From: DASXKD01 sp963762735
GTDB lineage: Bacteria; Actinomycetota; Actinomycetes; Streptosporangiales; Streptosporangiaceae
Length of the DNA: 64,000 nt
Reading direction: 5' to 3'
Assembly: GCA_963762735.1 (NCBI GenBank)
Contig: CAVXMG010000005.1
Span: 186,001 to 250,000, forward strand
Below are positions 7,887 to 17,056 of this stretch, piece after piece. How positions within the stretch are numbered: position 1 is the stretch's first letter; each line of letters opens with the position of its first letter. A program made the translations under genes and the position numbers. The notes below the pieces were generated by a model, which did not search any database, was not told the DNA's origin, and saw only the letters and a program-made list of their open reading frames with translations.

Positions 7887-9653
7887 CTACCCGGCGACGG
7901 CGGCCACGGCCGCGGTGCAGGCCGCTCGCAGCGTGCGGCGCAGCGCCGCACCGGCCTCCCGGCTGGTGCGCACCTCTACCACCCGGATCCCGCCGCCGCG
8001 CAGCGCGCCGGCCAGATCGCGGGCCCGCTCGACGGTGACGGCCGGCAGCCCGGCCGCGGCGGCCAGGCTGCCAAGCCCGGCCCCGTGCGGGGTGCCGAAC
8101 ACCCGCTCGAACGGCCCGTCGTGCTCAGCCTGCTCCAGCAGCGAGAAGATGCCGCCGCCGTCGTTGTTGGCCACCACGAGGACCAGGTCGGGCCGCGGCT
8201 CCCCGGGACCGATGAACAGGCCGGGGGCGTCGTGCAGGAACGCGAGGTCGCCCACCAGCGCGGCGGCGGGACCGCCCCCCGCGCGCTGGTGGGCCAGCGC
8301 GGCGCCGGCCGCCGTGGAGATCATGCCGTCGATCCCGCTGGCGCCCCGGCTGGCCAGCACCCGGAGCCCGGCCCGGGGCGCCATCTGCTGATCCAGGTCA
8401 CGGATGGGCAGGCTGGACGCGGCCCACAGCAGCGCGCCGTCCGGCAGGGCCGCAGCCAGGTCCCGCGCGAGGCGCGGCTCGGACAAGCCCTCGCCGTCGT
8501 CGAGGATGGCCGATGCGGCGGCCGCGGCGGCCGCATCGGCCGCGCGCCAGGAGGCCAGCCACGGGGTGCCCATGGCGCCGGGGCCGCCCGCCGCACCGGG
8601 GCCGTCCGCCAGCCGGATCGCCGGCACCACGTCGGTGGCGCTGCGCGCCGGGTCGGCCCAGTGGCCCGGGCCCTGCGCGACGACGACGTGCCGGACAGGC
8701 GCGGCCGTCTTGAGGTAGCCGGACTGGCCGCGGGACAGGCCGGGCCGCCCGGCCGACACGATGAGGTCCGGCCGGTGACCGGCCACGAAGGCGGGCGAGT
8801 CGAGGAGATAGGAGTAGGCGGTCAGGCTCATCGGCCCGGCCCGGGCACCGGAGGAGGGCTCGGCGAGCACCGGCCAGCCGGCCTGCCCGGCCAGGCGCAG
8901 CAGCGCCGCGGGGTCGCCGCAGCCATCGCCGCAGACGACCACCCCGCGCTCGGTCCACGGCAGTTCCAGGGCACCTGCCTCCGGAGCGGCGCCGAGGGCC
9001 GGGGAAGCTCGTCCACGGCTCCCCCGTCCGGGCGGCCGTCCAGCGGCTCGGGCCAGCCGCCCGCGCCGCCGCCCTCGTCTGCCGCGTCCGGCAGGCCGGG
9101 CACCAGCGGCTCGCGCAGCGGCAGGTTCAGGTGCACCGGCCCGGGGAACCCGCCGCTCGGCGCCCGCGGCGGCCGCCCAGGCGCGGCAGGCCAGCGACCG
9201 CCAGTAGGCGTTCATGCCCGGCCGCGCCTGCGGCACCCCGGCCTCGCAGAACCAGCGCACCGCGTCCCCGTACAGCTTGATCTGGTCGATGGCCTGGTTC
9301 GCGCCGGTGCCACGCAGTTCTGGAGGCCGGTCGGCGGTGAGCACGAGCAGCGGCACCCCGGCCTCGCTGGCCTCGATCACGGCCCCGTGGAAATGCGCCG
9401 CCGCGGTCCCCGAGGTGCAGACCAGCGCGACAGGCCGCCGGCTCGCCTTGGCCAGCCCGAGCGCGAGGAACGCCGCCGACCGCTCGTCGATCCGCACATG
9501 CAGCCGGACGCCCGCCGGATCCTGCGCGGCACGGTCCCAGAGGGCCATGGCCAGCGGCGCACTGCGGGACCCCGGCGCCAGCACCGCCTCCGCCAGCCCG
9601 CACCTGGCCAGTTCGTCCACCAGCGTGGCCGCGAACGCCGTGGCCGGGTTCAC
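7887..9653 (-). CDS. menD: MenD, SEPHCHC synthase (two compensating frameshifts)
   Basis: About 588 codons from GTG 9653, which overlaps the menC stop (GTGA). Thiamine-diphosphate enzyme adding a 2-oxoglutarate-derived unit to isochorismate. Visible: AEAVLAPGSRSAPLAMAL and HVRIDERSAAFLALGLAKA at the N-terminus, SGTA, and the ThDP/Mg motif GDLAFLHD...NNDGGGIF near the C-terminus. Between about 9,160 and 8,990 the conserved sequence (PVHLNLPLREPLVP) moves to another frame and then returns, so there are two single-base indels of opposite sign. They leave the ORF open but scramble about 55 residues as written. A sequencing error is the likeliest cause. It is convergent with the isochorismate synthase gene. 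Confidence 0.88.
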   Translation of the reverse strand: MNPATAFAATLVDELARCGLAEAVLAPGSRSAPLAMALWDRAAQDPAGVRLHVRIDERSAAFLALGLAKASRRPVALVCTSGTAAAHFHGAVIEASEAGVPLLVLTADRPPELRGTGANQAIDQIKLYGDAVRWFCEAGVPQARPGMNAYWRSLACRAWAAAAGAERRVPRAGAPEPAAARAAGARPAGRGRRGRRRGRLARAAGRPPGRGSRGRASPALGAAPEAGALELPWTERGVVVCGDGCGDPAALLRLAGQAGWPVLAEPSSGARAGPMSLTAYSYLLDSPAFVAGHRPDLIVSAGRPGLSRGQSGYLKTAAPVRHVVVAQGPGHWADPARSATDVVPAIRLADGPGAAGGPGAMGTPWLASWRAADAAAAAAASAILDDGEGLSEPRLARDLAAALPDGALLWAASSLPIRDLDQQMAPRAGLRVLASRGASGIDGMISTAAGAALAHQRAGGGPAAALVGDLAFLHDAPGLFIGPGEPRPDLVLVVANNDGGGIFSLLEQAEHDGPFERVFGTPHGAGLGSLAAAAGLPAVTVERARDLAGALRGGGIRVVEVRTSREAGAALRRTLRAACTAAVAAVAG

Positions 9654-10650
9654 GCCGGATCCAGGTACCGGGCCGCCGCCAGCGCGCGGGCGCGCCAGGG
9701 CGCGGGATCGGCCTCCCACGCCGCCAGGCGCGCGGCGTCCACGCCGGGCCGGGCCACCGGCAGCACGCCCGCCTGTTCCGCCAGCGGCGCGGCGGTGACG
9801 TCGCCGTCCAGCAAGCTCATCGTGGCCAGCCCGCAGGCGTAGCGAAGCTCGGGCAGCGCCGCGGCGAACGCGACCCCGGCGGCCAGCCCCACCGAGGTCT
9901 CGACCGCGCTGGAGACCACCACAGGGAGCCCGCACGCCTCCGCCACGGCCAGCGCCGCGCGCACCCCGCCCAGCGGCTGGGCCTTGAGGACGACGATGTC
10001 GCAGGAGCCGGTGGCCCGCACGGTGAGCGGGTCCTCGGCGCGCCGGATGGACTCGTCAGCGGCCAGCGGCACGTCCACCGTGCGGCGCAGTTCGGCCAAT
10101 TCGGCGAGGGTGGCGCACGGCTGCTCGGCGTACTCCAGGCCGAACGCGCCCAGCTCACGCAGTGCCCGCCGGGCCTGGCCCACGTCCCAGGCGCCGTTCG
10201 CGTCCACCCGGATCGCCCCGCCGCTGCCCAGCGCGTCCCTGACCGCCTCCACCCGGGCCACGTCGTCGGCCAGGGACTGGCCGCGCTCGGCCACCTTTAC
10301 CTTGGCGGTGCGGCACCCGGACGCCGTCACCAGCGCGTGCGCCGCAGCCGGGCCCACGGCAGGCACGGTCACGTTCACCGGCACCTGGTCACGGACCGGC
10401 GCGGGCCAGCCGGCGGTCGCCGCCTCCAGGGCGCAGGCCAGCCAGCGGGCGCACTCCCGCGGCCCGTACTCGGCGAACGGCGAGAACTCGCCCCAGCCGC
10501 CGGCCCCTCGATCAGCGCGCCCTCGCGCACCGTGATCCCGCGGAAGCGGGTCCGCATCGGGATGGCGAACGCCCGCATCGAATCGAGCAGGCCCGCCACC
10601 TCATCCCGGGCCGGGGCGCCGGTCACGGCCGGGGTTCCGGCCGCTGCCAT
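9650..10650 (-). pseudogene. menC: o-Succinylbenzoate synthase (one frameshift near 10,499)
   Basis: The enolase-superfamily enzyme that dehydrates SHCHC to o-succinylbenzoate. The main frame (from about 10,498) shows TAKVKVAERG (catalytic KxK), VDANGAW, LEYAEQP and PLAADES metal ligands, and VLKAQPLGG. The N-terminus, MRAFAIPMRTRFRGITVREG, is in another frame. Restoring one C in GGGCCGGC-GGC near 10,499 yields the expected EGPAGWGEFSPFAEYGP. The start is taken at ATG 10650; the in-frame ATG at MRAFAIP is an alternative. It is coupled to menD and divergent from menE with only 57 bp between them. Confidence 0.85.
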
Positions 10651-10707
10651 TCGGTCACGCCTGCCCCCCTCGTTTCACCGGAGTTTTCGCCCGTTAACCT
10701 TACGTTG

Positions 10708-11935
10708 ATGGCCGGACGTCCCTTGCACGCCCTCCTGCTCCCGCCCGCCGCCGGGGCGGGCCGCCTACTCGACGCGCTGGCGGCGGCGCTGGACGGCAGC
10801 GGTCCCGCGATCCTCCCGCTTGACCCCGCCCTGCCGCCGGCCCGGGTCACCGATCTGCTGCACGCCTTCACTCCGGCCACGGTAGAAACGCAAGACGGTG
10901 CCATACGATGGCGCCCCGATGACGCCCGCCGCGGCCGCGCCGGGCGCCGGGGAGGATCTGCCTGACGGCACGGCGGTCGTGATAGCGACGTCCGGCTCGA
11001 CCGGGGAACCCAAGGGGGTCCAGCTCAGCGCCGATGCGTTGCGGGCCTCCGCACGGGCCAGCCTGGACCGGATCGGCGCAGCACCCGGCATCCGCTGGCT
11101 CTGCCCGCTGCCCACCAGCCACATCGCCGGGCTCGGCATACTGGTGCGTTCCCTGGTCTCCGGTACCACCCCGGTGGTGGTCGACCGCCTGGACCCGGCA
11201 CAGCGCAACCTGGCCGCGTTCGGCTGCGGTTACACCTCCCTGGTCCCGGCGCAACTGCGCCGCATGCTGGACGCGGGCGCGGGCCTGTCGGCGTTCGGCG
11301 CGATCCTGCTCGGCGGCGCGGCGATCCCGTCCGGCCTGCTGGCCGGCGCCCGCGCCGCGGGCGCCAAGGTGATCACCACGTACGGCATGTCGGAGACCTG
11401 CGGCGGCTGCGTCTACAACCACGTTCCCCTGGACGGCGTCCAGTTGCGCACGGCCCCCGACGGCCGGATCCAGATCAACGGCCCCGTGCTGTTCTCCGGC
11501 TACCGCAACCGCCCCGACCTGACCGAACTGGCCCTCGAAGAAGACGGCTGGTTCACCACCTCGGACCTGGGCAGTATCAGCCCTGCCGGCCGCCTGTCGG
11601 TGGCCGGCCGCGCCGACGACATGATCAACACCGGCGGCCACAAAGTCTCCCCCCACGAAATCGCCGCCATCCTCGAAGCCTGCCCCACCGTCCGCGAAGC
11701 CGCCGTCTTCGGCGAACCGGATTCCCAGTGGGGACAACGAGTCACTGCGGTAGTCGTCCCCGCGTCGCACGCCAATCCCCCGCGCCTGGAGGAGTTGCGG
11801 GCCGCCGTCAGCCGCAAGCTCCCCGCCTACGCCGCACCCCGCGCCCTGTTCATCGTCCCCGCGATGCCCCTGCTTCCCTCCGGCAAGCCCGATCTCGCCG
11901 CCCTCCGGGTGCTCGGAAGGGATCACGCCAGTTGA
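10708..11935 (+). pseudogene. menE: o-Succinylbenzoate-CoA ligase (one frameshift near 10,920)
   Basis: AMP-binding ligase of menaquinone synthesis. The first 70 residues (ATG 10708; GRPLHALLLPPAAGAGRLLD) are in one frame. The rest is in another and carries the nucleotide loop ATSGSTGEPKGV, KVITTYGMSETCGG, GWFTTSDLG and GRADDMINTGGHKVSP. The two parts overlap around 10,915-10,930, where one base must be lost or gained. Repaired length is about 408 residues, shorter than typical AMP ligases but normal for actinobacterial MenE. It is divergently transcribed from menC/menD. Confidence 0.85.
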
Positions 11936-12203
11936 CGGTTGCTGTAAGGAGCAGCACCGAGGACAGGCGGTGGCCGGCCGCTCATCCCCTTACGCGGAAA
12001 GGTGACAACAGTCACCGAGGACAGGCAAGCATGACTGAACGGCACGGGAACAATCGTGCGCGCTGAGCGTTCTAATTAGTGCTCGCGCTTCACAGTACCA
12101 GCCGATTTCAAGCCGGTGCCGTCCCCGCGACGGCGGCGCCGGGCGCGAGGGACCGCCAAGCGATGCGTCCGCCGTGACGCGCGCACACGGAAGGAGGTGC
12201 CTC

Positions 12204-13400
12204 ATGCCGAGGACCGTACGCACCGCGCCCGCGCGGAAGGCCGCTGAGCGCACCACCGCCCGGCCGGCCACAACCCGCGCCAAGCGGGCCGCACCCGCCA
12301 AGACACCTGCCAAGACCGGGACTGGAACGAGTAAGGACGTCATGACGACTGTGCAGACCGCGCCGGCCGCCGAGATCGTGGGGATGGATGGGCTCGACGC
12401 CGAGGTGGCGACCGCGGCGACGATGGACGCCGGGACGCTGACCGAGGTCCCCGCGCCAGCGGCCGAGGTGGACCTGGACGACCAGACCTCCACGATGGGC
12501 GACTCCGTCCACACGTACCTGAAGTCGATCGGCCGCACCAGCCTGCTCACGGCCGAGCAGGAAGTGAACCTGGCCAAGCGGATCGAGGCCGGGCTCTACG
12601 CCGAGCACAAGCTGGAGACCGAGCCGGATCTCGACGAGGACTACCGCCGCGACCTGGAACTGGTCGCCGAGGACGGCCGCCGCGCCAAGGCGCACATGCT
12701 GGAGGCGAACCTGCGGCTGGTGGTCTCGGTGGCCAAGAAGTACAGCGACCGGGGCCTGTCCCTGCTCGACGTGGTGCAGGAAGGCAACCTGGGGCTGATC
12801 CGGGCCGTGGAGAAGTTCGACTACACCAAGGGCTACAAGTTCTCCACGTACGCCATGTGGTGGATCCGGCAGGCGATCCAGCGCGGTTTCGCCGACGCCG
12901 CGCGCACCATCCGGCTGCCGGTGCACGTGCTTGAGATGCTCTCCAAGCTCAGCAGGGTCGAGCGGGACATGCACCAGCGGCTCGGCCGGGAGCCCACGCC
13001 GGAGGAGCTCGCGGTGGAGCTGGACCGCACCCCGGACCAGATCGAGGAACTGCTGCGCACCAGCCGCCAGCCGATCAGCCTGGACTCCACCATCGGCGAG
13101 GACGGGGAGACCAGCATCGGCGACCTCATCGAGGACGTGGACGCGCCGGAGGCATCCGAGCTCGTGGACCGCCAGCTCATGGCGGACCAGCTCAGGAACG
13201 CGCTCGACGCCCTGACGCCGCGGGAGGCCACGATCATGGCGATGCGGTTCGGCCTCTACGACGGGAACCCGCACACGCTGGACGAGATCGGGCGCGCGCT
13301 CGGCCTCACCAGGGAGCGGATCCGCCAGCTGGAGAAGCAGTCCCTGTCCAAGCTGCGCCACCCCAGCCGCGCGCAGCCGCTGCTGGACTACGCCAGCTGA
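12204..13400 (+). CDS. RNA polymerase sigma factor, RpoD/HrdB type
   Basis: 398 residues from ATG 12204, behind AAGGAGGT at 12191-12198. The N-terminus is Lys/Ala/Thr-rich and disordered. Region 1.2 (DSVHTYLKSIGRTSLL), region 2 (ANLRLVVSVAKKYSDRGLS, YKFSTYAMWWIRQAIQRG), region 3, and region 4 with the helix-turn-helix HTLDEIGRALGLTRERIRQL are all complete. The length and short N-terminus fit either the principal sigma factor of some actinomycetes or a closely related HrdD/SigB-like group 2 factor; the sequence alone does not decide. Two strong hairpins follow the stop. No obvious promoter is seen in the 268 bp upstream. Confidence 0.92.
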   Translation: MPRTVRTAPARKAAERTTARPATTRAKRAAPAKTPAKTGTGTSKDVMTTVQTAPAAEIVGMDGLDAEVATAATMDAGTLTEVPAPAAEVDLDDQTSTMGDSVHTYLKSIGRTSLLTAEQEVNLAKRIEAGLYAEHKLETEPDLDEDYRRDLELVAEDGRRAKAHMLEANLRLVVSVAKKYSDRGLSLLDVVQEGNLGLIRAVEKFDYTKGYKFSTYAMWWIRQAIQRGFADAARTIRLPVHVLEMLSKLSRVERDMHQRLGREPTPEELAVELDRTPDQIEELLRTSRQPISLDSTIGEDGETSIGDLIEDVDAPEASELVDRQLMADQLRNALDALTPREATIMAMRFGLYDGNPHTLDEIGRALGLTRERIRQLEKQSLSKLRHPSRAQPLLDYAS

Positions 13401-13412
13401 CTCAGCACGCGC

Positions 13413-13446
13413 GATGGCGCCTGCCGGCTTGCCGGCAGGCGCCATC
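13413..13446 (+). terminator. Hairpin after the sigma factor gene
   Basis: A perfect 15-bp stem GATGGCGCCTGCCGG with loop CTTG lies 12 bp after the sigma factor stop. There is no U-tract, so it is a factor-dependent or U-less terminator. Confidence 0.6.
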
Positions 13447-13447
13447 G

Positions 13448-13489
13448 GCGCACCGGGGGTTCCGGGGGGTCGCTCCCCCGGGCTAGCAC
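13448..13489 (-). repeat. Partial copy of the GC-rich interspersed repeat
   Basis: Contains GGGGGAGCGACCCCCCGG read on the minus strand, identical to the core of the 5,262 array. It is sandwiched between two terminator hairpins in the convergent intergenic region. Confidence 0.8.
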
Positions 13490-13492
13490 AGC

Positions 13493-13531
13493 AAAAGCTG
13501 GTGCCGGCCCGTGGGCCGGCACCAGCTTTTT
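13493..13531. terminator. Bidirectional intrinsic terminator
   Basis: Stem AAAAGCTGGTGCCGGCC paired with GGCCGGCACCAGCTTTT, flanked by A on one side and T on the other. It can end transcription of both the sigma factor gene (plus) and the secreted protein gene (minus), which converge here. Confidence 0.85.
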
Positions 13532-13544
13532 GTGTGCCCCGGCT

Positions 13545-14189
13545 TCAGCGGTGGACGTGGGACAGCGGACCGGCGTTGACCGGGAACTGCGCGGTGTTCA
13601 CGACCTGGATGCCGGCGTTCTGCTCGCCGTTGAACGGGGTGACGGTCGGCGCGGTGGCACCAGGCTCACAGCCCAGGTTGAACGGGACGCTGGGGTCGTT
13701 GAACCAGACGCCCAGGTGGTACTGGTGGGTCGGCGAGAACGTGGCGGTGCCGCCGAGGGACAGCGAGAACGTCTCGCTGTCGAACACGCCCTTGACCGTG
13801 GCGCTGCCGAACCCGTTGCTGTTGGCCTGGATGTCGGTCTGGTACCAGGACACGCCGAACGGGGCGGTGGGCTGCTGGATGACGAACAGGTCGAAGCCCG
13901 CGTTGGCCGGCATGCCGTGCAGGCTGACCGTCATGGTGTCGTTGAGCGTGCCCGGGGTGATGGTGACGTGCCCGCCCGCCTTCGGCAGGCAGGCCGAGAT
14001 GGCCGATGACGACGGCTTGAGCGCGAACGAGAATGACGACGCGGCCGTGCGGGCGGGCGCGTGCGCGGCCGCCCCGGCCGTCGCGGTCAGGCTCAGCGCC
14101 GCGGCGACAATGCCGCTCGCGGCAATGATTACCGCCTTCGCGGCAGTGGGGGCCAGGATGCCTCGGATGCTGGATCGGTTACTGCTCAT
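13545..14189 (-). CDS. Secreted hypothetical protein
   Basis: 214 residues from ATG 14189, with AGGAGG 7 nt upstream. There is an N-terminal Sec signal: a basic start (SSNRSSIRG), a hydrophobic core (KAVIIAASGIVAAALSLTAT) and an Ala-x-Ala cleavage region near AGAAAHA. The mature part is a beta-rich domain of 170 residues with two or more cysteines and Gly/Ser/Thr-rich strands (GTLNDTMTVSLHGMPANAGF). I do not recognise the family by name. It is divergent from the ECF sigma operon, sharing about 100 bp of regulatory DNA, so control by that sigma factor is possible (inference). Confidence 0.8.
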   Translation of the reverse strand: MSSNRSSIRGILAPTAAKAVIIAASGIVAAALSLTATAGAAAHAPARTAASSFSFALKPSSSAISACLPKAGGHVTITPGTLNDTMTVSLHGMPANAGFDLFVIQQPTAPFGVSWYQTDIQANSNGFGSATVKGVFDSETFSLSLGGTATFSPTHQYHLGVWFNDPSVPFNLGCEPGATAPTVTPFNGEQNAGIQVVNTAQFPVNAGPLSHVHR

Positions 14190-14288
14190 GGCTGGTCCTC
14201 CTGTCACGGCGGCGGCTCCCCCGCCCCCGTCTGGCTGGCGGCCCGGCGGGCGCCGGGCGTGGTCAGTTGGGCAGGGGTACGCGCGGTA

Positions 14289-14867
14289 ATGCCGGAATGG
14301 TTCAATTCGGTGATGGGAATGTCCGGGCCGGGCGCGGGCGGCCGGCTCACCGGCGCGGCTGCGGACGACCTGATGGTCACCGAGCTCTACCGCCAGTACC
14401 GGGGACCGTTACTGTTGTTCGTGCTCCGTCTCACCGCTGGCGACCGGCAGCAGGCCGAGGACATCGTCCAGGAGACGATGGTCCGGGCCTGGCGCCAGGC
14501 TCGCCGCCTGGACCCGGCCGAGCCGTCGCTCATGCCCTGGCTGGCCACCGTGGCCCGGCGTATCGTGATCGACGAGCAGCGGCGCAGGCGCGTGCGGCCG
14601 TCGGAGATAGGGGGCGCCGAGGTGGACCAGGCACCCGTCGCCGATGACGAGACGGAAAACCTGCTGCGCAAGGTGCTGGTGACCGAGGCGCTTCAGGCCC
14701 TGTCGGCGGCCCACCGCGAGGTGCTCAATGAGACGATCCTGCGGGACCGCACGGTGAACGAGGCGGCGGAGGTGCTTGGCATCCCGGTGGGCACGGTCAA
14801 GTCGCGGGTCTACTACGCACTCAAGGCGCTGCGGGTGGTCATGGCCGAACGTGGGGTGTCAGCATGA
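14289..14867 (+). CDS. ECF-type RNA polymerase sigma factor
   Basis: About 192 residues from ATG 14289. A second in-frame ATG follows at 14312 and no strong SD marks either. Sigma region 2: VTELYRQYRGPLLLFVLRLT and DIVQETMVRAWRQA. Region 4: ALSAAHREVLNETILRDRTV and the helix-turn-helix VNEAAEVLGIPVGTVKSRVY. Regions 1 and 3 are absent, as in all extracytoplasmic-function sigma factors. It is coupled by a 4-nt overlap to the anti-sigma factor gene. The pairing resembles the SigK/SigL-type group with ZAS anti-sigma partners (family-level inference). Confidence 0.9.
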   Translation: MPEWFNSVMGMSGPGAGGRLTGAAADDLMVTELYRQYRGPLLLFVLRLTAGDRQQAEDIVQETMVRAWRQARRLDPAEPSLMPWLATVARRIVIDEQRRRRVRPSEIGGAEVDQAPVADDETENLLRKVLVTEALQALSAAHREVLNETILRDRTVNEAAEVLGIPVGTVKSRVYYALKALRVVMAERGVSA

Positions 14868-15556
14868 ACGGCGAGCCCGTGAGCAGTGTGCATACCGACG
14901 TCGGCGCCTACGCCCTTGGCCTGCTCGAAGCGGTGGACCGGCAGGCGTTCGAGGAGCACCTGGCCGGCTGCCCGGCCTGCGCCGCGGAACTGGCCGAGCT
15001 GTCGGGGATGAAGGGCCTGCTGACCGGCATCGGCCCGGTGGACGCTCCTCCTGGCGAGCCGACCGGGGCCGAGGTCACCGATCTGGTCCGCCGGCGCGCG
15101 GCGGACCAGCGCCGCCACACCCGCCGCCAGGTCCTGCTCGGCGCGGCGGCGGGCGTGGTGCTGCTGGCCGGCGGCGTGGCCGCCGGGCTGGCCGCCGCAC
15201 GGCAGCCCGCTGCGCCGGTCGCGCAGCCGCTGGTCACCATTGCCGTCCACCAGAGCGCGACGGCCGTTGGCACTAACCCCCGGACCGGGGTTTCCGGCGT
15301 CGCTGGCCTGGTGAAGAAGCCCTTCGGCACGCAGGTCACGCTGGACCTCAAGATGAAAGGGCCGCTGGAGTGCCAGGTCGTCGCGGTGTCCAAGACCGGG
15401 GAGCGGACCGTGATAGCCACCTGGTTCGTGCCACCGGTCGACTTCGGGGGAACCCAGCATCCCGCACCCCTGCACATCCAAGGCTGGACCACCATCAAGA
15501 CCGGCGACCTGGCCCGCATCGACGTCGACCGCGTGACCGACGCCACCACGGCCTGA
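14864..15556 (+). CDS. Anti-sigma factor with zinc-binding (ZAS) domain
   Basis: 230 residues. The N-terminal zf-HC2 domain shows the zinc motif His-x3-Cys-x2-Cys in HLAGCPACAAEL. One membrane helix lies at about residues 92-110 (VLLGAAAGVVLLAGGVAAGL). The extracytoplasmic C-terminus is an RskA-like domain ending in beta strands (LHIQGWTTIKTGDLARIDVD). It would hold the ECF sigma factor at the membrane and release it on a redox or envelope signal. The TGA stop lies at the edge of a GC-rich repeat copy. Confidence 0.9.
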   Translation: MNGEPVSSVHTDVGAYALGLLEAVDRQAFEEHLAGCPACAAELAELSGMKGLLTGIGPVDAPPGEPTGAEVTDLVRRRAADQRRHTRRQVLLGAAAGVVLLAGGVAAGLAAARQPAAPVAQPLVTIAVHQSATAVGTNPRTGVSGVAGLVKKPFGTQVTLDLKMKGPLECQVVAVSKTGERTVIATWFVPPVDFGGTQHPAPLHIQGWTTIKTGDLARIDVDRVTDATTA

Positions 15557-15659
15557 GGCTCCGGGGGTCGCCCCAGGGCTAGCAGCGGCGTGAGGCGCCG
15601 TGACGAAGGAACGGGGCCTCAGGCCATCGGGGGCTCCGGGGGTCGCCCCCCGGGCTAGC
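15551..15659 (-). repeat. GC-rich interspersed repeat, about 1.3 units
   Basis: Two cores (GCTCCGGGGGTCGCC read on plus) separated by GACGAAGGAACGGGGCC. It fills the gap between convergent genes and overlaps both stops: the anti-sigma TGA at one end and the patatin TAG at the other. Confidence 0.8.
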
Positions 15660-16548
15660 AGCGGTGTGAGGGGCTAGGACGCCGCGGCGGGGTCCGCGTG
15701 GGGGCACGCCGCTTGCCGGACCACAGGGCGGCCACGCCGGGCAGAGCCGCCTCGGCCTGCGCGTACCCGGCCATGGCGGCGGGGCCGCGCTGGGCCGAGT
15801 CGAGCACGTTGCCCATGGCGGCCAGCGACCCGGCGTTCGGCGTGACCAGCACCACCGCGCTGCCGCCCGCGGCGAGCTGCTGGCACTGGCGCAGCGCGGG
15901 CGGCATGACGCGCATGCCCCGCCACAGCGGCGCCAGCACCACGACCCGGTCGAAGCCTGCCGCCAGGTCGGCGTTCGCCGCCGAGCGCATCCCCCCGTCC
16001 ATCCACCGCCGCCCGTTGATCTGGACCGGGGGCCAGACGCCCGGCACCGCGCAGCTCGCGCTGACCGCCTCGATCAGGCTCACCCCGCTGGCGGCGTCGA
16101 ACGTGGCGCACTCCCCCGTGTCCGCGTCGACGGCGGCGATCGTCAGCCGCTGGGCCGGCCATTCGTGACTGGGCAGCCAGGCCCCGATCACCGCCTCGCG
16201 CTCGGCCTCGGCCAGCGGCGGGGAGGCCCGGGCCACCCGGCCGAGCCGCTTGCGGGCCCGGGCCGCCGTGCCCGGCGTGAACACCGCCAGGCCGTAGCGG
16301 AGCATCAGCGCCCGGCCCATGGTGGCGGTGACCGCGACCTCGGACGGCGCGCACTGGGCCGCATGCAGCTCTGCCAGGCCGATTCCCGAGGTGAGCTGGG
16401 CGCCGGCGAGGGCGCCGGCCGAGGTGCCCACGATCAGGTCCGCGGCGGTCAGGTCGAGCCCGTGGGCGGCCAGCCCGGCGACCAGGCCCACCTCCCAGGC
16501 CGCGCCGGTGATGCCACCGCTGCCGAGTACCAGTGCTTTGCTCGCCAC
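15655..16548 (-). CDS. Patatin-like phospholipase
   Basis: 297 residues from ATG 16548. It carries the patatin catalytic dyad: the oxyanion loop LGSGGITGAAWEVG at the N-terminus, the nucleophile elbow GTSAG (Ser about residue 45), and the Asp in the DGG motif (WMDGGMRSAANADLA). These enzymes hydrolyse acyl groups of lipids. There is no signal peptide, so it is cytosolic. The Arg/Pro-rich tail (KRRAPTRTPPRRPSPSHRC) ends at a TAG formed by the adjoining repeat, so the last residues may be a repeat-driven extension. Confidence 0.9.
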   Translation of the reverse strand: MASKALVLGSGGITGAAWEVGLVAGLAAHGLDLTAADLIVGTSAGALAGAQLTSGIGLAELHAAQCAPSEVAVTATMGRALMLRYGLAVFTPGTAARARKRLGRVARASPPLAEAEREAVIGAWLPSHEWPAQRLTIAAVDADTGECATFDAASGVSLIEAVSASCAVPGVWPPVQINGRRWMDGGMRSAANADLAAGFDRVVVLAPLWRGMRVMPPALRQCQQLAAGGSAVVLVTPNAGSLAAMGNVLDSAQRGPAAMAGYAQAEAALPGVAALWSGKRRAPTRTPPRRPSPSHRC

Positions 16549-16596
16549 GCTCGTGCCTTACCGCGGCACGCAGCCGGGGACGGTAATCTGCCCGGC

Positions 16597-17028
16597 GTGA
16601 CTGTTGAGGTGGTTCACGAGGTGACCGACGAGCTGGTGGCGGCGTTTGCCCGGCTCGTTCCGCAATTGTCCGCGACCACCGGCCCGCCCGGCCGCAAGGC
16701 CCTGGAGGAGATCGTCGGCTCGTCGGCGATCACCCTGCTGGTGGCCCGTGCGGAGGGCACGATCGTCGGCACGCTCACCCTGGCGATGTTCCCGATCCCC
16801 ACCGGCTTCCGTGCCTGGATCGAGGACGTGGTGGTGGACCAGGCGGCCCGGGGCAGGGGCGTGGGCGAGGCGCTCACCAACGAGGCGATCGTCCTGGCGG
16901 GCGCGGCCGGGGCCCGCACGGTGGACCTGACCTCCCGCCCGTCCCGCCAGGCGGCCGGGCGGCTGTACCAGCGGGCCGGGTTCGAGGAGCGGGAAACCCG
17001 CGTCTACCGGTACCGCATGCCCGCCTGA
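16597..17028 (+). CDS. GNAT family N-acetyltransferase
   Basis: 143 residues from GTG 16597, divergent from the patatin gene. It has the GNAT core: IEDVVVDQAARGRGVGEALT contains the acetyl-CoA pyrophosphate loop R-G-x-G-V/I-G-x-x-L, followed by VDLTSRPSRQAAGRLYQRAG, where the final beta-bulge Tyr and Gly-Phe typical of GNATs occur. The substrate cannot be told. Confidence 0.9.
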   Translation: MTVEVVHEVTDELVAAFARLVPQLSATTGPPGRKALEEIVGSSAITLLVARAEGTIVGTLTLAMFPIPTGFRAWIEDVVVDQAARGRGVGEALTNEAIVLAGAAGARTVDLTSRPSRQAAGRLYQRAGFEERETRVYRYRMPA

Positions 17029-17056
17029 GCCCGCGGGCCCGCTGCCCGGCACCGCC

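Noticed and set aside
7605..9842. 745-codon plus-strand ORF opposite menD
   Set aside because: No recognisable domain; arises from GC-rich codons on the opposite strand.
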